A stretch of 53,376 nucleotides of DNA from CAZSHX01 sp964606895 (GTDB lineage Bacteria > Bacteroidota > Ignavibacteria > Kapaibacteriales > UBA2268). The notes beneath the pieces were generated by a model that had not been told where the DNA came from, searched no databases, and saw only the letters and a program-made list of their open reading frames with translations. The position numbers were made by a program, and so were the translations under genes. Each line of letters begins with the position of its first letter. Position 1 is the first letter of the stretch. Below are positions 16,307-26,002 of the stretch, in pieces. The stretch is taken from NCBI GenBank assembly GCA_964606895.1, contig CAZSHX010000029.1, positions 1 to 53,376 of the forward strand, written 5' to 3'.

Positions 16307-19300
16307 ATGAAAAAGAGTACAAAGAACTTGTTAGTCGGAGCAATATTAGTTATAATTTGTCAATTCTTTAATTTTGCAAACGAAAAAGAAGAGTTACAAA
16401 ATCCATCTATTACAATTATTGATGAAAAAGGGAATAAATCCTCATTAAGAATGAGTGAACTCCATATTGCGGTAAAAGTAATCGGTAACCTTGCAACTAC
16501 AACAATGGAGATGACTTTTTTTAATGATTTGGACAGGGTGCTTGAAGGCGAATTGAATTTTCCTTTGGCAGATGGTCAGGTAATAAGCAGATTCGCTATG
16601 GATATCGGCGGGAAATTGCGTGAAGGAGTCGTAGTCGAAAAAGCTAAAGGCAGACAGGTATTTGAAGATATAGTAAGGCATAACATTGACCCGGCACTTT
16701 TGGAACAGACAAAAGGCAATTCATTCAAATCGAGAGTATATCCTATTCCAGCAAAAGGAAGCAAAAAAATCGTAATCGCTTACGAAAATGAATTATCCAA
16801 CGATGAAGAAGGAATGACCTATTTTTTACCAATGCAGTACAAAGACCTACTGGAAAATTTCAGTTTGAGTGTTCAGGTTTTTAGTCCTGAAAAGCCCCTT
16901 CTCAATAAGAATGCTATTCCGGGAATCAATTTCGAGAAAAATGATAATTATTTTGGAGCTAATGTCCATTATAAAAACTATACGGCAGACAAACAGTTTG
17001 AGTTTATGCTACCTTCATCAGGACTGCAAAAACAAGTATTTACCGAATCTCAAAACGGAAAAACTTACTTTTACCTGAATTTTCAACCGCAAATCATATT
17101 TTCAGAAAGAGAATTGCCTAAAAAATTATGTTTGTTATGGGATGTTTCCTCATCGGCAATGAATAGGAATATTGAACTGGAAATTGATGTTCTTAATAAA
17201 TATTTTGGCAAAATCGGAGATTGCAGTGTTGATTTGGTTCTGTTTAGCAATGATGTTGAACCGGCAGAAAAATTTGATATTATCAACGGAAACTGGAAAA
17301 GTCTGGAAGAAAAACTAAGAACAATTCCTGCTGACGGTGGTACTCAGTTCGGCAGTTTGGAACTTGACAAATATAATTGCGATGAATTCATTTTGTCTTC
17401 CGACGGCATAAGCAATTTTGGCGAGAAAGATATTAAGCTGTCGGGCAAACCTGTCAATATTCTGAATTCTCATCAAACCGCCGAACATTCCTATTTGAAA
17501 TATATAGCTCAGAAAACAGGCGGGCAATATATTAATCTTCTGAATACACAAGTTGAAAAAGCTGTAAGCTCTTTGCTGAGTTCCCCATACTCATTTATTT
17601 CAGTTGAATATTCATCAGGTTCGATTGCAGAAACATACCCTTCAATTTCGACACCGGTCATGAATAATTTTACATTTTCGGGAATTTTGTTGAGCGACGA
17701 TTCGGAAATTAAACTGAATTTCGGTATTGCAGGCAAAATATTATTTACCGAAACCATATCAGTTAATAAAAAAGAGAATAATGTTTCTTCCGGAATGTTG
17801 AGCCGTATTTGGGCATCTAAAAAATTATCTGAACTCGATATGAGGTTCGAAGTCAATAAAGATGAAATTACATCAATCGGCAAGGAATTTTCAATCGTAA
17901 CCAGAAATACTTCACTTATCATCCTGGATAGAATTGAAGATTATGTACGTTATAAAATCGTACCTCCGGATGATTTAAAGCAGGAATATTTTGCACAACT
18001 TGCAACAATTGACGAAAGAAAACAAAAAGACGACAGCTCTCACAAGTTGTCTGTCCTGAATATGTTTAAAAAATCAGTTGAGTGGTGGAATATGGATTTC
18101 AGCCAAAATTTACTACCCAAAAAGGATTCAGTTACTAATTATTCTCGAAATACTTCACAAAGAAATTCAACTGTGAGTTACTATGATACTCTCTCCGGAG
18201 ATACTATTTCAGTATCACATCCCGTTTCTTGGAGTATATTGCAGGGGACAGTTAAGGATACTAACAATCAACTCTTAGTGGGTGCTTCTGTGCGAATTAA
18301 CGGTACAACTCGTGGTGGTGTCGTGAAAGCAAATGGGAGATTTAATATAATAAATGTTCCACCGGGTATCTGGGAAATACAAATAAGATGTGTTAGTTAT
18401 AAAATCACAAATATCCCTATTACAATAGAACCAAACAGAATTCATAGAATAAATGTTATTCTGGAAAAAGCAGAACCTACAACAGATCAAGAAGAATTAA
18501 TGGTTTTGGCCAGTCGGGAAACCGTACAAAATACTGAAATTGGCTCAGTACAAAGAATGAGTACTACTGCAGATGCAGAGGAGCGAGAAGGGGTTACAAG
18601 TGCTGTCGGTATATCCTCGGGGGTTTTCAATGCAGGCGATGGCTATATAGTTCGCGGTTCAAGAGGACCTGAAACATTAATCAGAGTTGATGGTTTGGAT
18701 GTCGGCGATCGGTTTACCGGAGGTTCCGGAAGCGGTCAATCTTCTGTGATAACAGATACTGCCAATAGTAATAACATTAGAAAATCAGCAAAAATCGGAT
18801 TGAAAAAATGGGAACCGGATGCACCCTATTTGCTAAAGCTGAAAGAAGCCGGTGAAAATGAGATTTATAGTGTTTATCTTGAATTGAAAAAAGACTACGG
18901 AAGTTTGCCGGGTTTCTATCTGGATGTTTCGGATTATTTTGCAGGTAAAAACCAAAAGAAAACGGCATTAAGGATTTTGTCGAATCTTTCTGAGCTCGAA
19001 ATGGAAAACCATCAATTAATGCGGATTCTTGCCCACAGACTTGAACAACTGGGATATTTCAAACTTGCTGTACTGATTTTCCGGGATGTTCTGAAAATCC
19101 GCGAGGAAGAGCCACAATCCTATCGTGACCTTGGTTTGGCTTTGGAACTTGAAGGAAATCTACAAGAAGCCGCAGATAATTTATATAAAGTTGCTGAAAT
19201 AAAATGGGACAGCAGATTTAACGAAATTGAACTCATTGCTTTAAATGAGTTGAATAATTTAATCAGCAAGAATCCTGATAAAATTGATGTCAGCAAATAT

Positions 19301-19690
19301 GATAAACAATTAATCAAGCACATGCCCGATGATATCAGAATCGTGCTTAATTGGGATGCAGACAACTGCGATATGGATTTATGGGTATTTGACCCAACCG
19401 GTGAAAACTGCTATTATGGTCATCCTGCAACCCGAATCGGAGGAAAGATGTCAAGAGATTTCACCCAAGGGTATGGTCCGGAAGAGTATATAATAAAAAA
19501 AGCAATGCCCGGAAAATATAAGATTAACGTCAATTATTACGGTAGCAGACAGCAAAAGATTGTTGGTCCGACGACAATTATGATGCAAATCTTTACAAAT
19601 TACGGCAAGGAAAACGAGAAAAAACAGGAAATAACCCTCCGTCTGAAAGAAATAAAAGAACTCATAGAGGTAGGAGAAATTGAAATTTAA
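16307..19690 (+). CDS. VIT/VWA protein fused to carboxypeptidase-regulatory, TonB-plug-like, TPR and DUF2135 segments
   Basis: 1127 aa from the ATG at 16307; CCGGAGGG sits just upstream, so the TTG at 16289 is rejected. In order: signal/anchor (1-23); VIT domain (about 30-160: ELNFPLADGQVISRFAMDI, RVYPIPAKGSKKIVIAYENEL); VWA-like domain (about 270-420) with an intact DVSSS metal site; a carboxypeptidase-regulatory beta domain (about 642-720: LQGTVKDTNNQLLVGASVRI); a segment resembling the start of a TonB-receptor plug (about 725-800: GYIVRGSRGPETLIRVDGLD) with no barrel; TPR-like helices (about 850-960); and a DUF2135/YfaP-like domain (about 1008-1110: DIRIVLNWDADNCDMDLWVF). VIT/VWA proteins are surface or periplasmic adhesion/assembly factors. 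The plug-like piece suggests contact with TonB machinery or domain shuffling. The substrate is unknown. Confidence 0.8.
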   Translation: MKKSTKNLLVGAILVIICQFFNFANEKEELQNPSITIIDEKGNKSSLRMSELHIAVKVIGNLATTTMEMTFFNDLDRVLEGELNFPLADGQVISRFAMDIGGKLREGVVVEKAKGRQVFEDIVRHNIDPALLEQTKGNSFKSRVYPIPAKGSKKIVIAYENELSNDEEGMTYFLPMQYKDLLENFSLSVQVFSPEKPLLNKNAIPGINFEKNDNYFGANVHYKNYTADKQFEFMLPSSGLQKQVFTESQNGKTYFYLNFQPQIIFSERELPKKLCLLWDVSSSAMNRNIELEIDVLNKYFGKIGDCSVDLVLFSNDVEPAEKFDIINGNWKSLEEKLRTIPADGGTQFGSLELDKYNCDEFILSSDGISNFGEKDIKLSGKPVNILNSHQTAEHSYLKYIAQKTGGQYINLLNTQVEKAVSSLLSSPYSFISVEYSSGSIAETYPSISTPVMNNFTFSGILLSDDSEIKLNFGIAGKILFTETISVNKKENNVSSGMLSRIWASKKLSELDMRFEVNKDEITSIGKEFSIVTRNTSLIILDRIEDYVRYKIVPPDDLKQEYFAQLATIDERKQKDDSSHKLSVLNMFKKSVEWWNMDFSQNLLPKKDSVTNYSRNTSQRNSTVSYYDTLSGDTISVSHPVSWSILQGTVKDTNNQLLVGASVRINGTTRGGVVKANGRFNIINVPPGIWEIQIRCVSYKITNIPITIEPNRIHRINVILEKAEPTTDQEELMVLASRETVQNTEIGSVQRMSTTADAEEREGVTSAVGISSGVFNAGDGYIVRGSRGPETLIRVDGLDVGDRFTGGSGSGQSSVITDTANSNNIRKSAKIGLKKWEPDAPYLLKLKEAGENEIYSVYLELKKDYGSLPGFYLDVSDYFAGKNQKKTALRILSNLSELEMENHQLMRILAHRLEQLGYFKLAVLIFRDVLKIREEEPQSYRDLGLALELEGNLQEAADNLYKVAEIKWDSRFNEIELIALNELNNLISKNPDKIDVSKYDKQLIKHMPDDIRIVLNWDADNCDMDLWVFDPTGENCYYGHPATRIGGKMSRDFTQGYGPEEYIIKKAMPGKYKINVNYYGSRQQKIVGPTTIMMQIFTNYGKENEKKQEITLRLKEIKELIEVGEIEI

Positions 19691-19874
19691 TAGAGTGTTC
19701 TTTACAAACTTATATGTAATTAGGAGGAATATCTTGACTGAGATGAATGGTTGTCTTTATATTTATGATCTATCTTGGATTTTAAAGGATTTCACTTTTT
19801 AACATTTTTTTATTCGTTCATTGTTTTGTACTTTTGCTTTTCTGAAATTAATTATTTAGAAACATTTCAAATTG

Positions 19875-21845
19875 ATGAATCAGACACTCAAGAATATAAA
19901 AAGTGATAAGATAGACAAAAGTATGCCTCAGTTTGGTTTGATAGGCATAATCATAACAATGGGAATAGTTTACGGTGATATCGGGACATCCCCTCTTTAT
20001 GTTATGAATGCCTTGATTGACGGCACCAGACTAACACCTGACTTTATCATCGGAGCAATTTCCTGCGTTATCTGGACTTTAACATTCCAAACAACTATCA
20101 AATATGTTTTAATAACTCTAAAAGCACATAACAATGGCGAGGGCGGGATTTTAGCCCTTTATGCATTATTGAGAAAGAAAAAGAAGTTCTTATTTATTTT
20201 CGCAATGATAGGTGGTGCGGCACTTCTGGCAGATGGAGTGATAACCCCTGCAATTACGATTACTTCGGCGGTTGAAGGATTGAGAATGATTAATCCTAAA
20301 ATACCTGTAATTCCAATAGTTTTAGGAATATTTACACTTTTTTTCTTTTTCCAGCAATTTGGGACAAATAAATTAGGTAAGTCTTTCGGACCGATAATGC
20401 TGATTTGGTTTTCGGTTCTTGGAATTCTCGGGTTTGTGGAAATATTCAAATATCCTGCCATTTTAAAAGCATTTAATCCATATTATGTTTATATTTTTCT
20501 TAGTGAATTTCCCGAAGGCATTATATTATTGGGAGCTGTTTTTCTTTGTACCACAGGTGCTGAAGCATTATATTCGGATTTAGGGCATTGCGGTTATAAG
20601 AACATTCAAATATCGTGGTTATTCGTTAAATCTACTTTGATATTGAATTACTTAGGACAAGGTGCGTGGATTTTAACAAATCCCAATCTCACCACCGCCA
20701 CGACTAATCCTTTTTTCTCAATAATGCCACAATGGTTTCTTCTGCCCGGGATTATTCTTGCTACGCTTGCATCAATAATTGCAAGTCAGGCATTGTTAAG
20801 CGGTACATTTACCTTAATTTCCGAAGCAATTCAATTGAATTTATGGCCTAAATTAAAAATTGAGTACCCCACACAAGTCAAGGGGCAAATGTATATTCCT
20901 TTCATTAATTGGTTGTTGTTCTTTTCCTGTATTTTTGTTCTCTTGTTCTTTCAAGAATCTTCAAAAATGGAAGCGGCTTACGGATTGGCAATTACTATTA
21001 CGATGTTGATGACAACAGTATTGGTAACGTATCATCTACGATTGAACAAGCATAAAAATATCTTCATCGTCGTATTATTCATGAGTATATTTCTGACAAT
21101 CGAATTAACATTTTTATTCGCGAATATCAATAAATTTATCCATGGCGGATGGTTCTCGATTATGCTCTCTTTCGTTTATGGAGTAATAATGTATGTGTGG
21201 TTCGATGCAAGAGAAATCAAAAAGCGGTATTTGCAGTTTACCGATTTTTCGAAATATTTACCTGCGATAAGAGATTTGCAAAAAGATGAAAAAGTACCAT
21301 GTTTTACTTCAAACTTGGTATATTTGACCAAAGCAGATTCTATTTATGAAATTGAAAGCAAGATAGTTTATTCGATTTTAAATAAATTTCCAAAAAGAGC
21401 CGACAGGTACTGGTTTATCCATATTAACTATACCGATGAACCTAACGGAATGGAATATTTAGTGACAAAACTTGTTCCAGATATTGTTTTCAGAATTGAT
21501 TTTCATATAGGATTCAGAATAAATCCAAAAATTAATGTATTTTTCAGAAAAGTCATTCAGGATATGATTCAAAGCAATGAAGTTGATATTACAAGTAGTT
21601 TTCCTTCGCTTAGAACACATCATATACAGGGAGATTTCAAGTTTGTTCTGATTGACAGAATTCATACCTATGATTTTGATCTGAAAATCACCGATAAGTT
21701 AATTATGAAATTACATGAATTCATAGATAAAATAAGTATTTCGGATAGCAGTGCTTTTGGATTGGACACAAGTGTAGTTATTGACGAAAAAGTACCTTTG
21801 CATCATAAAAATGCGGCACCATTAGCCTTGCAGAGAATGCAATAA
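19875..21845 (+). CDS. kup: Potassium uptake protein Kup (KUP/HAK/KT family)
   Basis: 656 aa from the ATG at 19875 (the TTG one codon earlier is not needed). The N-terminal signature GIIITMGIVYGDIGTSPLYVMNA and HNNGEGGILALYALL are diagnostic for Kup proton/potassium symporters. GGAALLADGVITPAITITSAVEGL, TGAEALYSDLGHCGY and the roughly 12 membrane helices agree. A cytoplasmic C-terminal domain of about 200 aa is present. The length is normal for the family (620-700). It is transcribed alone and convergent with the cyclase cluster. Confidence 0.95.
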   Translation: MNQTLKNIKSDKIDKSMPQFGLIGIIITMGIVYGDIGTSPLYVMNALIDGTRLTPDFIIGAISCVIWTLTFQTTIKYVLITLKAHNNGEGGILALYALLRKKKKFLFIFAMIGGAALLADGVITPAITITSAVEGLRMINPKIPVIPIVLGIFTLFFFFQQFGTNKLGKSFGPIMLIWFSVLGILGFVEIFKYPAILKAFNPYYVYIFLSEFPEGIILLGAVFLCTTGAEALYSDLGHCGYKNIQISWLFVKSTLILNYLGQGAWILTNPNLTTATTNPFFSIMPQWFLLPGIILATLASIIASQALLSGTFTLISEAIQLNLWPKLKIEYPTQVKGQMYIPFINWLLFFSCIFVLLFFQESSKMEAAYGLAITITMLMTTVLVTYHLRLNKHKNIFIVVLFMSIFLTIELTFLFANINKFIHGGWFSIMLSFVYGVIMYVWFDAREIKKRYLQFTDFSKYLPAIRDLQKDEKVPCFTSNLVYLTKADSIYEIESKIVYSILNKFPKRADRYWFIHINYTDEPNGMEYLVTKLVPDIVFRIDFHIGFRINPKINVFFRKVIQDMIQSNEVDITSSFPSLRTHHIQGDFKFVLIDRIHTYDFDLKITDKLIMKLHEFIDKISISDSSAFGLDTSVVIDEKVPLHHKNAAPLALQRMQ

Positions 21846-21894
21846 GCGATATTTTACTAAAATTTTTAATATAAATATCGTTTTGATGTTATTC

Positions 21895-21945
21895 TTAGCA
21901 GAATTGAGTTGTAAGAGTCAGTGACAATTTGATGTATTTGCTCAT
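21895..21945 (-). pseudogene. Vestigial start of a further 7TM-DISM cyclase copy
   Basis: After the stop of the cyclase at 21942, an overlapping ATGA opens a 16-codon frame MSKYIKLSLTLTTQFC ending in TAA. The first six residues are identical to the start of the cyclase at 23918 (MSKYIK) and stand in the same ATGA overlap with the preceding gene. This is what a tandem duplication followed by loss of a third unit would leave. Confidence 0.65.
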
Positions 21946-23918
21946 TGCATTTCTCCCGTATTTGACTCCAATAGCCATGTTCTCATCATTCCTTTTCCTT
22001 TGATTTCGATTTCCCCGCGTTCGTGGAATTTGAAACCCCCTGCTTCGCTTTCCCCCTTTGAAAAAGGGGGTAGGGGGATTTTCTTATGTTCTAACGTATG
22101 TTTGAAGCGTTCGGTACATTGTATTTTCCCGATTACTCCGTTGGTTTCCATTCGGGAGGCTGTGTTTACCATATCGCCCCATAAATCATAGATAAACTTC
22201 TGCTCGCCGATAACTCCAGCCACAATTGGTCCGCAATCCAAACCAATACGGAATTGAATTTGCTGATTATCTTCAGACCTGTAGTCTTTCATTGTTTGTA
22301 GAACTTCCAATGCCATCATTGCTATGGCTTGGGCATGGTCACTTCTCGGAATGGGGATTCCTGCCGCCGCCATATAGCAATCTCCGATTGTCTTGATTTT
22401 TTCTAATCCGTATTTTGTGGCAATTTTACCAAAAATCGTAAATATTTCATTCAGCATTTTCACCATCTTCTGAGGTGTTGATTTTGCACTGAGCTTTGTA
22501 AAATCAACAATATCAATAAACACAACGCTTGCCTCATCAAAGTGATCAGCAATTTGAGTTTCGCCTGCTTTAAGGCGATTTGCGATTGATTCGGGGAGTA
22601 CGTTGAGGAGGAGGTTATCAGATTTTTGCTTTTCATCACGCAAATCTTTTGTTTTCAATTCAACTTCTTTTTTCAAATCATAAGCATAATGCTCCACTCT
22701 TTTTAAAGCAAGTGAGAACATTCTTGAAAGAAATAATGCCTGTGAGAAGAACAAAAAGAGAATGCCCACAGATACAGGAAAATATAAATTAATAATATTA
22801 TTATGATAAAGTGTTTCTGTTATCCCTGAAAAAATGATCATAAAATAACCCATACTGAAAATAAAAGAATTTTCGCGTTTTCTTACTATCGTAATAATGA
22901 AAATGAAAATTACATATAAACAGATGATAACATAAAAAAATTCTACATATAATAAAATATGAGAATGAATGGATGCAGGAAATATAAAAGTAAATAAAAT
23001 AATTGCAATTGAAAATGCTAACAGAAAATCTGGAATTTTCTTTATTACATCTTTGGGAAAAAGTGTCTTAATATAAAACCATAACAAAGGTGCAGTTGCA
23101 TAAAATGAACATAATTCTAATTTTATCAGCAATTCCCAGCTTATTTGAGGTAATAGTTTAATGATGAGAATTTCTCCTGTTGTAATTATTCTAACCATAC
23201 CTACAAAGCATAAGATCCCAAAATATAAATATGACTTTTCCTGGGGTCTGTAGAAATAAAAGCAAAAAAGAATAAATGTAAATAATACCAAAGCTCCTGC
23301 AGTAAAATATTCAAAAGATCTGGATGTTTCGCATCTATCCCTGATCTGAGGTTCGAATCCAATATCCGGAGTATGCCATAATCCTCCCTTCCAGTAATGA
23401 AAATTCGATACCCAAAACACAACATCATTAGTATCTTTTTGAAGGTCGATTTCTATGATTTTAGGGTTATACTGTGGTTCAGAAGTTTTCTTTGTCTTAC
23501 CTGTTTTACCATTTTTACCGATAAGCTGAGCATTTAGGAAAAGTTTATAAGCTATTCCCTGAGCAGGAGAATAAATTGCAAATTTCTTAAGATTTTTATT
23601 TACTAAAATCTTAAGTTTATAAGAAGTAAATCCTTCTTTTGGTAAGGGGGTATCATCCCAAAGATAACCATTCCAAGTACTCGGTATTGTTGCGAAATGT
23701 CTTTTTGTTAATGTATCAAAATCTTTAGATGTCAAAAAATTACTCCAATAAAACTCCCATTCACCATCAAGTTTTATGATCCCTTCTTTTTCGAAATCCC
23801 AGCCGCGAAGGTCGAGAATTCCGTTTTTGGCTGTTGGTGGTTTCTTGCGGTTACTGTCGCATGAGAACAAGCTAAGCGTCAGGATAAGTAAGAATATAAA
23901 TTTGATGTATTTGCTCAT
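21942..23918 (-). CDS. Lipobox 7TM-DISM adenylate cyclase, copy A
   Basis: 658 aa. Signal with lipobox TLSLFSC; then a beta-sandwich extracellular domain of the 7TMR-DISM type (ILDLRGWDFEKEG, LDGEWEFYW; residues about 25-200); seven hydrophobic segments (about 210-400); a helical linker with LLLNVLPESIANRLKAGE; and a class III cyclase domain (461-658). Both metal aspartates (FIDIVDF, 467-473), the ATP-selecting Lys (EKIKT) and Asp (YDLWGD), and the Asn/Arg pair (VNTASRM) are present, so an active adenylate cyclase is expected. Residues about 613-629 (IPLPPFSKGESEAGGF) come from an inserted repeat. It overlaps paralogue B by 4 bp. Confidence 0.9.
   Translation of the reverse strand: MSKYIKFIFLLILTLSLFSCDSNRKKPPTAKNGILDLRGWDFEKEGIIKLDGEWEFYWSNFLTSKDFDTLTKRHFATIPSTWNGYLWDDTPLPKEGFTSYKLKILVNKNLKKFAIYSPAQGIAYKLFLNAQLIGKNGKTGKTKKTSEPQYNPKIIEIDLQKDTNDVVFWVSNFHYWKGGLWHTPDIGFEPQIRDRCETSRSFEYFTAGALVLFTFILFCFYFYRPQEKSYLYFGILCFVGMVRIITTGEILIIKLLPQISWELLIKLELCSFYATAPLLWFYIKTLFPKDVIKKIPDFLLAFSIAIILFTFIFPASIHSHILLYVEFFYVIICLYVIFIFIITIVRKRENSFIFSMGYFMIIFSGITETLYHNNIINLYFPVSVGILFLFFSQALFLSRMFSLALKRVEHYAYDLKKEVELKTKDLRDEKQKSDNLLLNVLPESIANRLKAGETQIADHFDEASVVFIDIVDFTKLSAKSTPQKMVKMLNEIFTIFGKIATKYGLEKIKTIGDCYMAAAGIPIPRSDHAQAIAMMALEVLQTMKDYRSEDNQQIQFRIGLDCGPIVAGVIGEQKFIYDLWGDMVNTASRMETNGVIGKIQCTERFKHTLEHKKIPLPPFSKGESEAGGFKFHERGEIEIKGKGMMRTWLLESNTGEMQ
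22035..22082. repeat. Type 1 palindromic element inside cyclase A
   Basis: About 48 bp with core ccccctttgaaaaaggggg (22052-22070), flanked by a second g/c-run pair and tgcttcgcttt. It is in frame with the cyclase and is translated on the minus strand as IPLPPFSKGESEAGG. It is nearly identical to 31068-31114 in cyclase C. The uninterrupted cyclase at 43037 has a shorter unrelated loop at this position. Confidence 0.85.
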
Positions 23919-25912
23919 TGCATTTCTCCCTTATTGGATTCCAATAGCCATGTCCTCATCATTCCTTTTCCCTTGATTTCGATTTCTCCGCGTTCGTGGA
24001 AGGACCACCCCTGAACGACTTCGTCGTTCGTCCCCTCCTTAGCAAGGAGGGGAAAAGGGGAGGTTAACTTTTGTTTGAAGCGTTCGGTACATTGTATCTT
24101 CCCGATTACTCCGTTGGTTTCCATTCGGGAGGCAGTGTTTACCATATCGCCCCATAAATCATAGATAAACTTCTGTTCGCCAATGACACCCGCCACAATA
24201 GGACCGCAGTCCAAGCCAATTCGAAATTGGATTTGCTGATTATCTTCCGACCTGTATTCTTTCATTGTTTGTAGAACCTCCAAAGCCATCATCGCTATTG
24301 CCTGGGCGTGGTCACTTTTTGGAATTGGAATTCCTGCCGCCGCCATGTAACAATCGCCTATGGTTTTGATTTTCTCTAATCCGTATTTTGCCGCTATTTT
24401 ATCGAAGATTGTAAATATCTCGTTCAGCATTTTAACCATTTTCTGTGGCGTTGATTTTGCACTCAGTTTCGTAAAGTCAACAATATCAATAAACACAACA
24501 CTTGCCTCATCAAAGTGATCAGCAATTTGAGTTTCGCCTGCTTTAAGGCGAATAGCGATAGATTCGGGGAGGACGTTGAGGAGAAGACGGTCGGATGTTT
24601 CTAGTAATTTTTCAGTTTTATCTTTTTCTAATTTTAGTTCTCGTGTTCGTTCTTTTACTGTATTTTCAAGTTCATTTGAAAAATTCTGAATTTGATAAAA
24701 CTCATTTGAGGACTTTTTAGATAAATAATATACCTGGCATAGAGCAATCAGAAGAAATGAATATGAAGCACTCAAAAATGTATTTATATAATTATTTATA
24801 AATAATATGTCATTAATTGCAGAAGTTACAGAAAATATGTAAGCAATCAAAATTATTTTTGCTCCTGTTTTCTTATGCCTTACAGCAATAAAACAAACAT
24901 AAATTACCATTAATTGGCTAACATATAGTGGAATAGGCATAAATTGTACTGTATATGAAAATTGATATGGTGAAAGGAAAATAACCGTGCCTACAAACAA
25001 GTAGCTAATAAATTGCAAAATGATAAATACTATTTTATTAAATTCATCCTTAAAAAAAGCATAAACAATTGCTGTATATAATGGTAATGCAAAATATACA
25101 GATCCTATTTCTAAATGTATCACCCAATTCCATGTTATATTAGGAAATATATTGACTATATAATATTCATTAGTAGAAAGTATTCGTATCATTGTGGCAA
25201 TTAATGTAATTCCGGTTAATAGAGCTGGTATTTCCAGCTTCCTGTGGAAGAACAGAATCAAGAGATACAATGATAAAAACAAAGATCCACCCGCCTGTAA
25301 AAGGTCAATACAAACGCTGAGGTCTCGTTTTGCCTGTATAAGAGAAGATGTGCCAAGATCAACAGAATTCCAGATCCCACCTTTTCTATAATGGAAATTT
25401 GATACCCAAACTATTATTTCAATTGAATCTGAATAATCCCTTAATTCCAATACCTGAGATTTGAATTGAGGAACTACATCGTAGATTGTTTTTCCGATTT
25501 TCCCATTATTACCAACAACTATATCATTCACTAGAAAATTATATGCTGTACCCAATGGAACAATTTTTAAAGCAAGAATTCCTTTTGGTGGTGGTAACTT
25601 AATTTTTAATTTGTAAGAAACATATCCGATTCCCGGAAGAACACTGTCATTCCATCTATAACCTTTCCAATTATCAGGAACATTTATTAAATGCTTTTTC
25701 TTAACCGTATCAAAATCCTTCGACATCAAAAATTGCTTCCAATAGAATTCCCACTCACCATCAAGTTTGATGATTCCGTCTTTTTCGAAATCCCAGCCGC
25801 GAAGGTCGAGGACTCCGTTCTTGGCGGTTGGTGGCTTTTTGCGATTGCTGTCGCAGGATACAACAAAAATAAGCAGAATACAAACAAATAGGAAGTTAAG
25901 GAATTTCTTCAT
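23915..25912 (-). CDS. Lipobox 7TM-DISM adenylate cyclase, copy B
   Basis: 665 aa paralogue of the downstream cyclase A. The segment after the lipobox (FVVSCDSNRKKPPTAKNG) and the whole catalytic domain are nearly identical between the two, while the sensor (residues about 70-200) and the seven membrane helices have diverged, so the two probably sense different ligands with one shared output. All catalytic residues are present: FIDIVDF (474-480), EKIKT, YDLWGD, VNTASRM. Residues about 616-637 (LTSPFPLLAKEG, then TNDEVVQGW) come from the type 2 repeat. It lies 90 bp after the TonB receptor and may be transcribed with it. Confidence 0.9.
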   Translation of the reverse strand: MKKFLNFLFVCILLIFVVSCDSNRKKPPTAKNGVLDLRGWDFEKDGIIKLDGEWEFYWKQFLMSKDFDTVKKKHLINVPDNWKGYRWNDSVLPGIGYVSYKLKIKLPPPKGILALKIVPLGTAYNFLVNDIVVGNNGKIGKTIYDVVPQFKSQVLELRDYSDSIEIIVWVSNFHYRKGGIWNSVDLGTSSLIQAKRDLSVCIDLLQAGGSLFLSLYLLILFFHRKLEIPALLTGITLIATMIRILSTNEYYIVNIFPNITWNWVIHLEIGSVYFALPLYTAIVYAFFKDEFNKIVFIILQFISYLFVGTVIFLSPYQFSYTVQFMPIPLYVSQLMVIYVCFIAVRHKKTGAKIILIAYIFSVTSAINDILFINNYINTFLSASYSFLLIALCQVYYLSKKSSNEFYQIQNFSNELENTVKERTRELKLEKDKTEKLLETSDRLLLNVLPESIAIRLKAGETQIADHFDEASVVFIDIVDFTKLSAKSTPQKMVKMLNEIFTIFDKIAAKYGLEKIKTIGDCYMAAAGIPIPKSDHAQAIAMMALEVLQTMKEYRSEDNQQIQFRIGLDCGPIVAGVIGEQKFIYDLWGDMVNTASRMETNGVIGKIQCTERFKQKLTSPFPLLAKEGTNDEVVQGWSFHERGEIEIKGKGMMRTWLLESNKGEMQ
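24004..24067. repeat. Type 2 palindromic element inside cyclase B
   Basis: About 64 bp made of two adjacent palindromes: gaacgacttcgtcgttc (24013-24029) and cccctcctt-agc-aaggagggg (24032-24052), then aaaaggggaggttaa. It is translated in frame as LTSPFPLLAKEG and TNDEVVQGW. The same element, with few changes, is in cyclase D at 33890-33953. Confidence 0.85.
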
Positions 25913-26002
25913 ATAATTTTGATGATTTTATTGAAAAACCCGGATAAAAAATAGCAAACAGACCCCGATTAAGCCGGAGTCTGTTTGTTTTTAGCAATGA
26001 AA

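Noticed and set aside
19734..19802. 22-codon frame after an AGGAGGAAT site downstream of the VIT/VWA gene
   Set aside because: Very short, no recognisable product, TTG start. The site is strong but not enough to call a gene.
22035..22082. Rho-independent terminator
   Set aside because: The GC hairpin lies inside an intact cyclase frame and has no T-run on the coding strand. It is a translated repeat.
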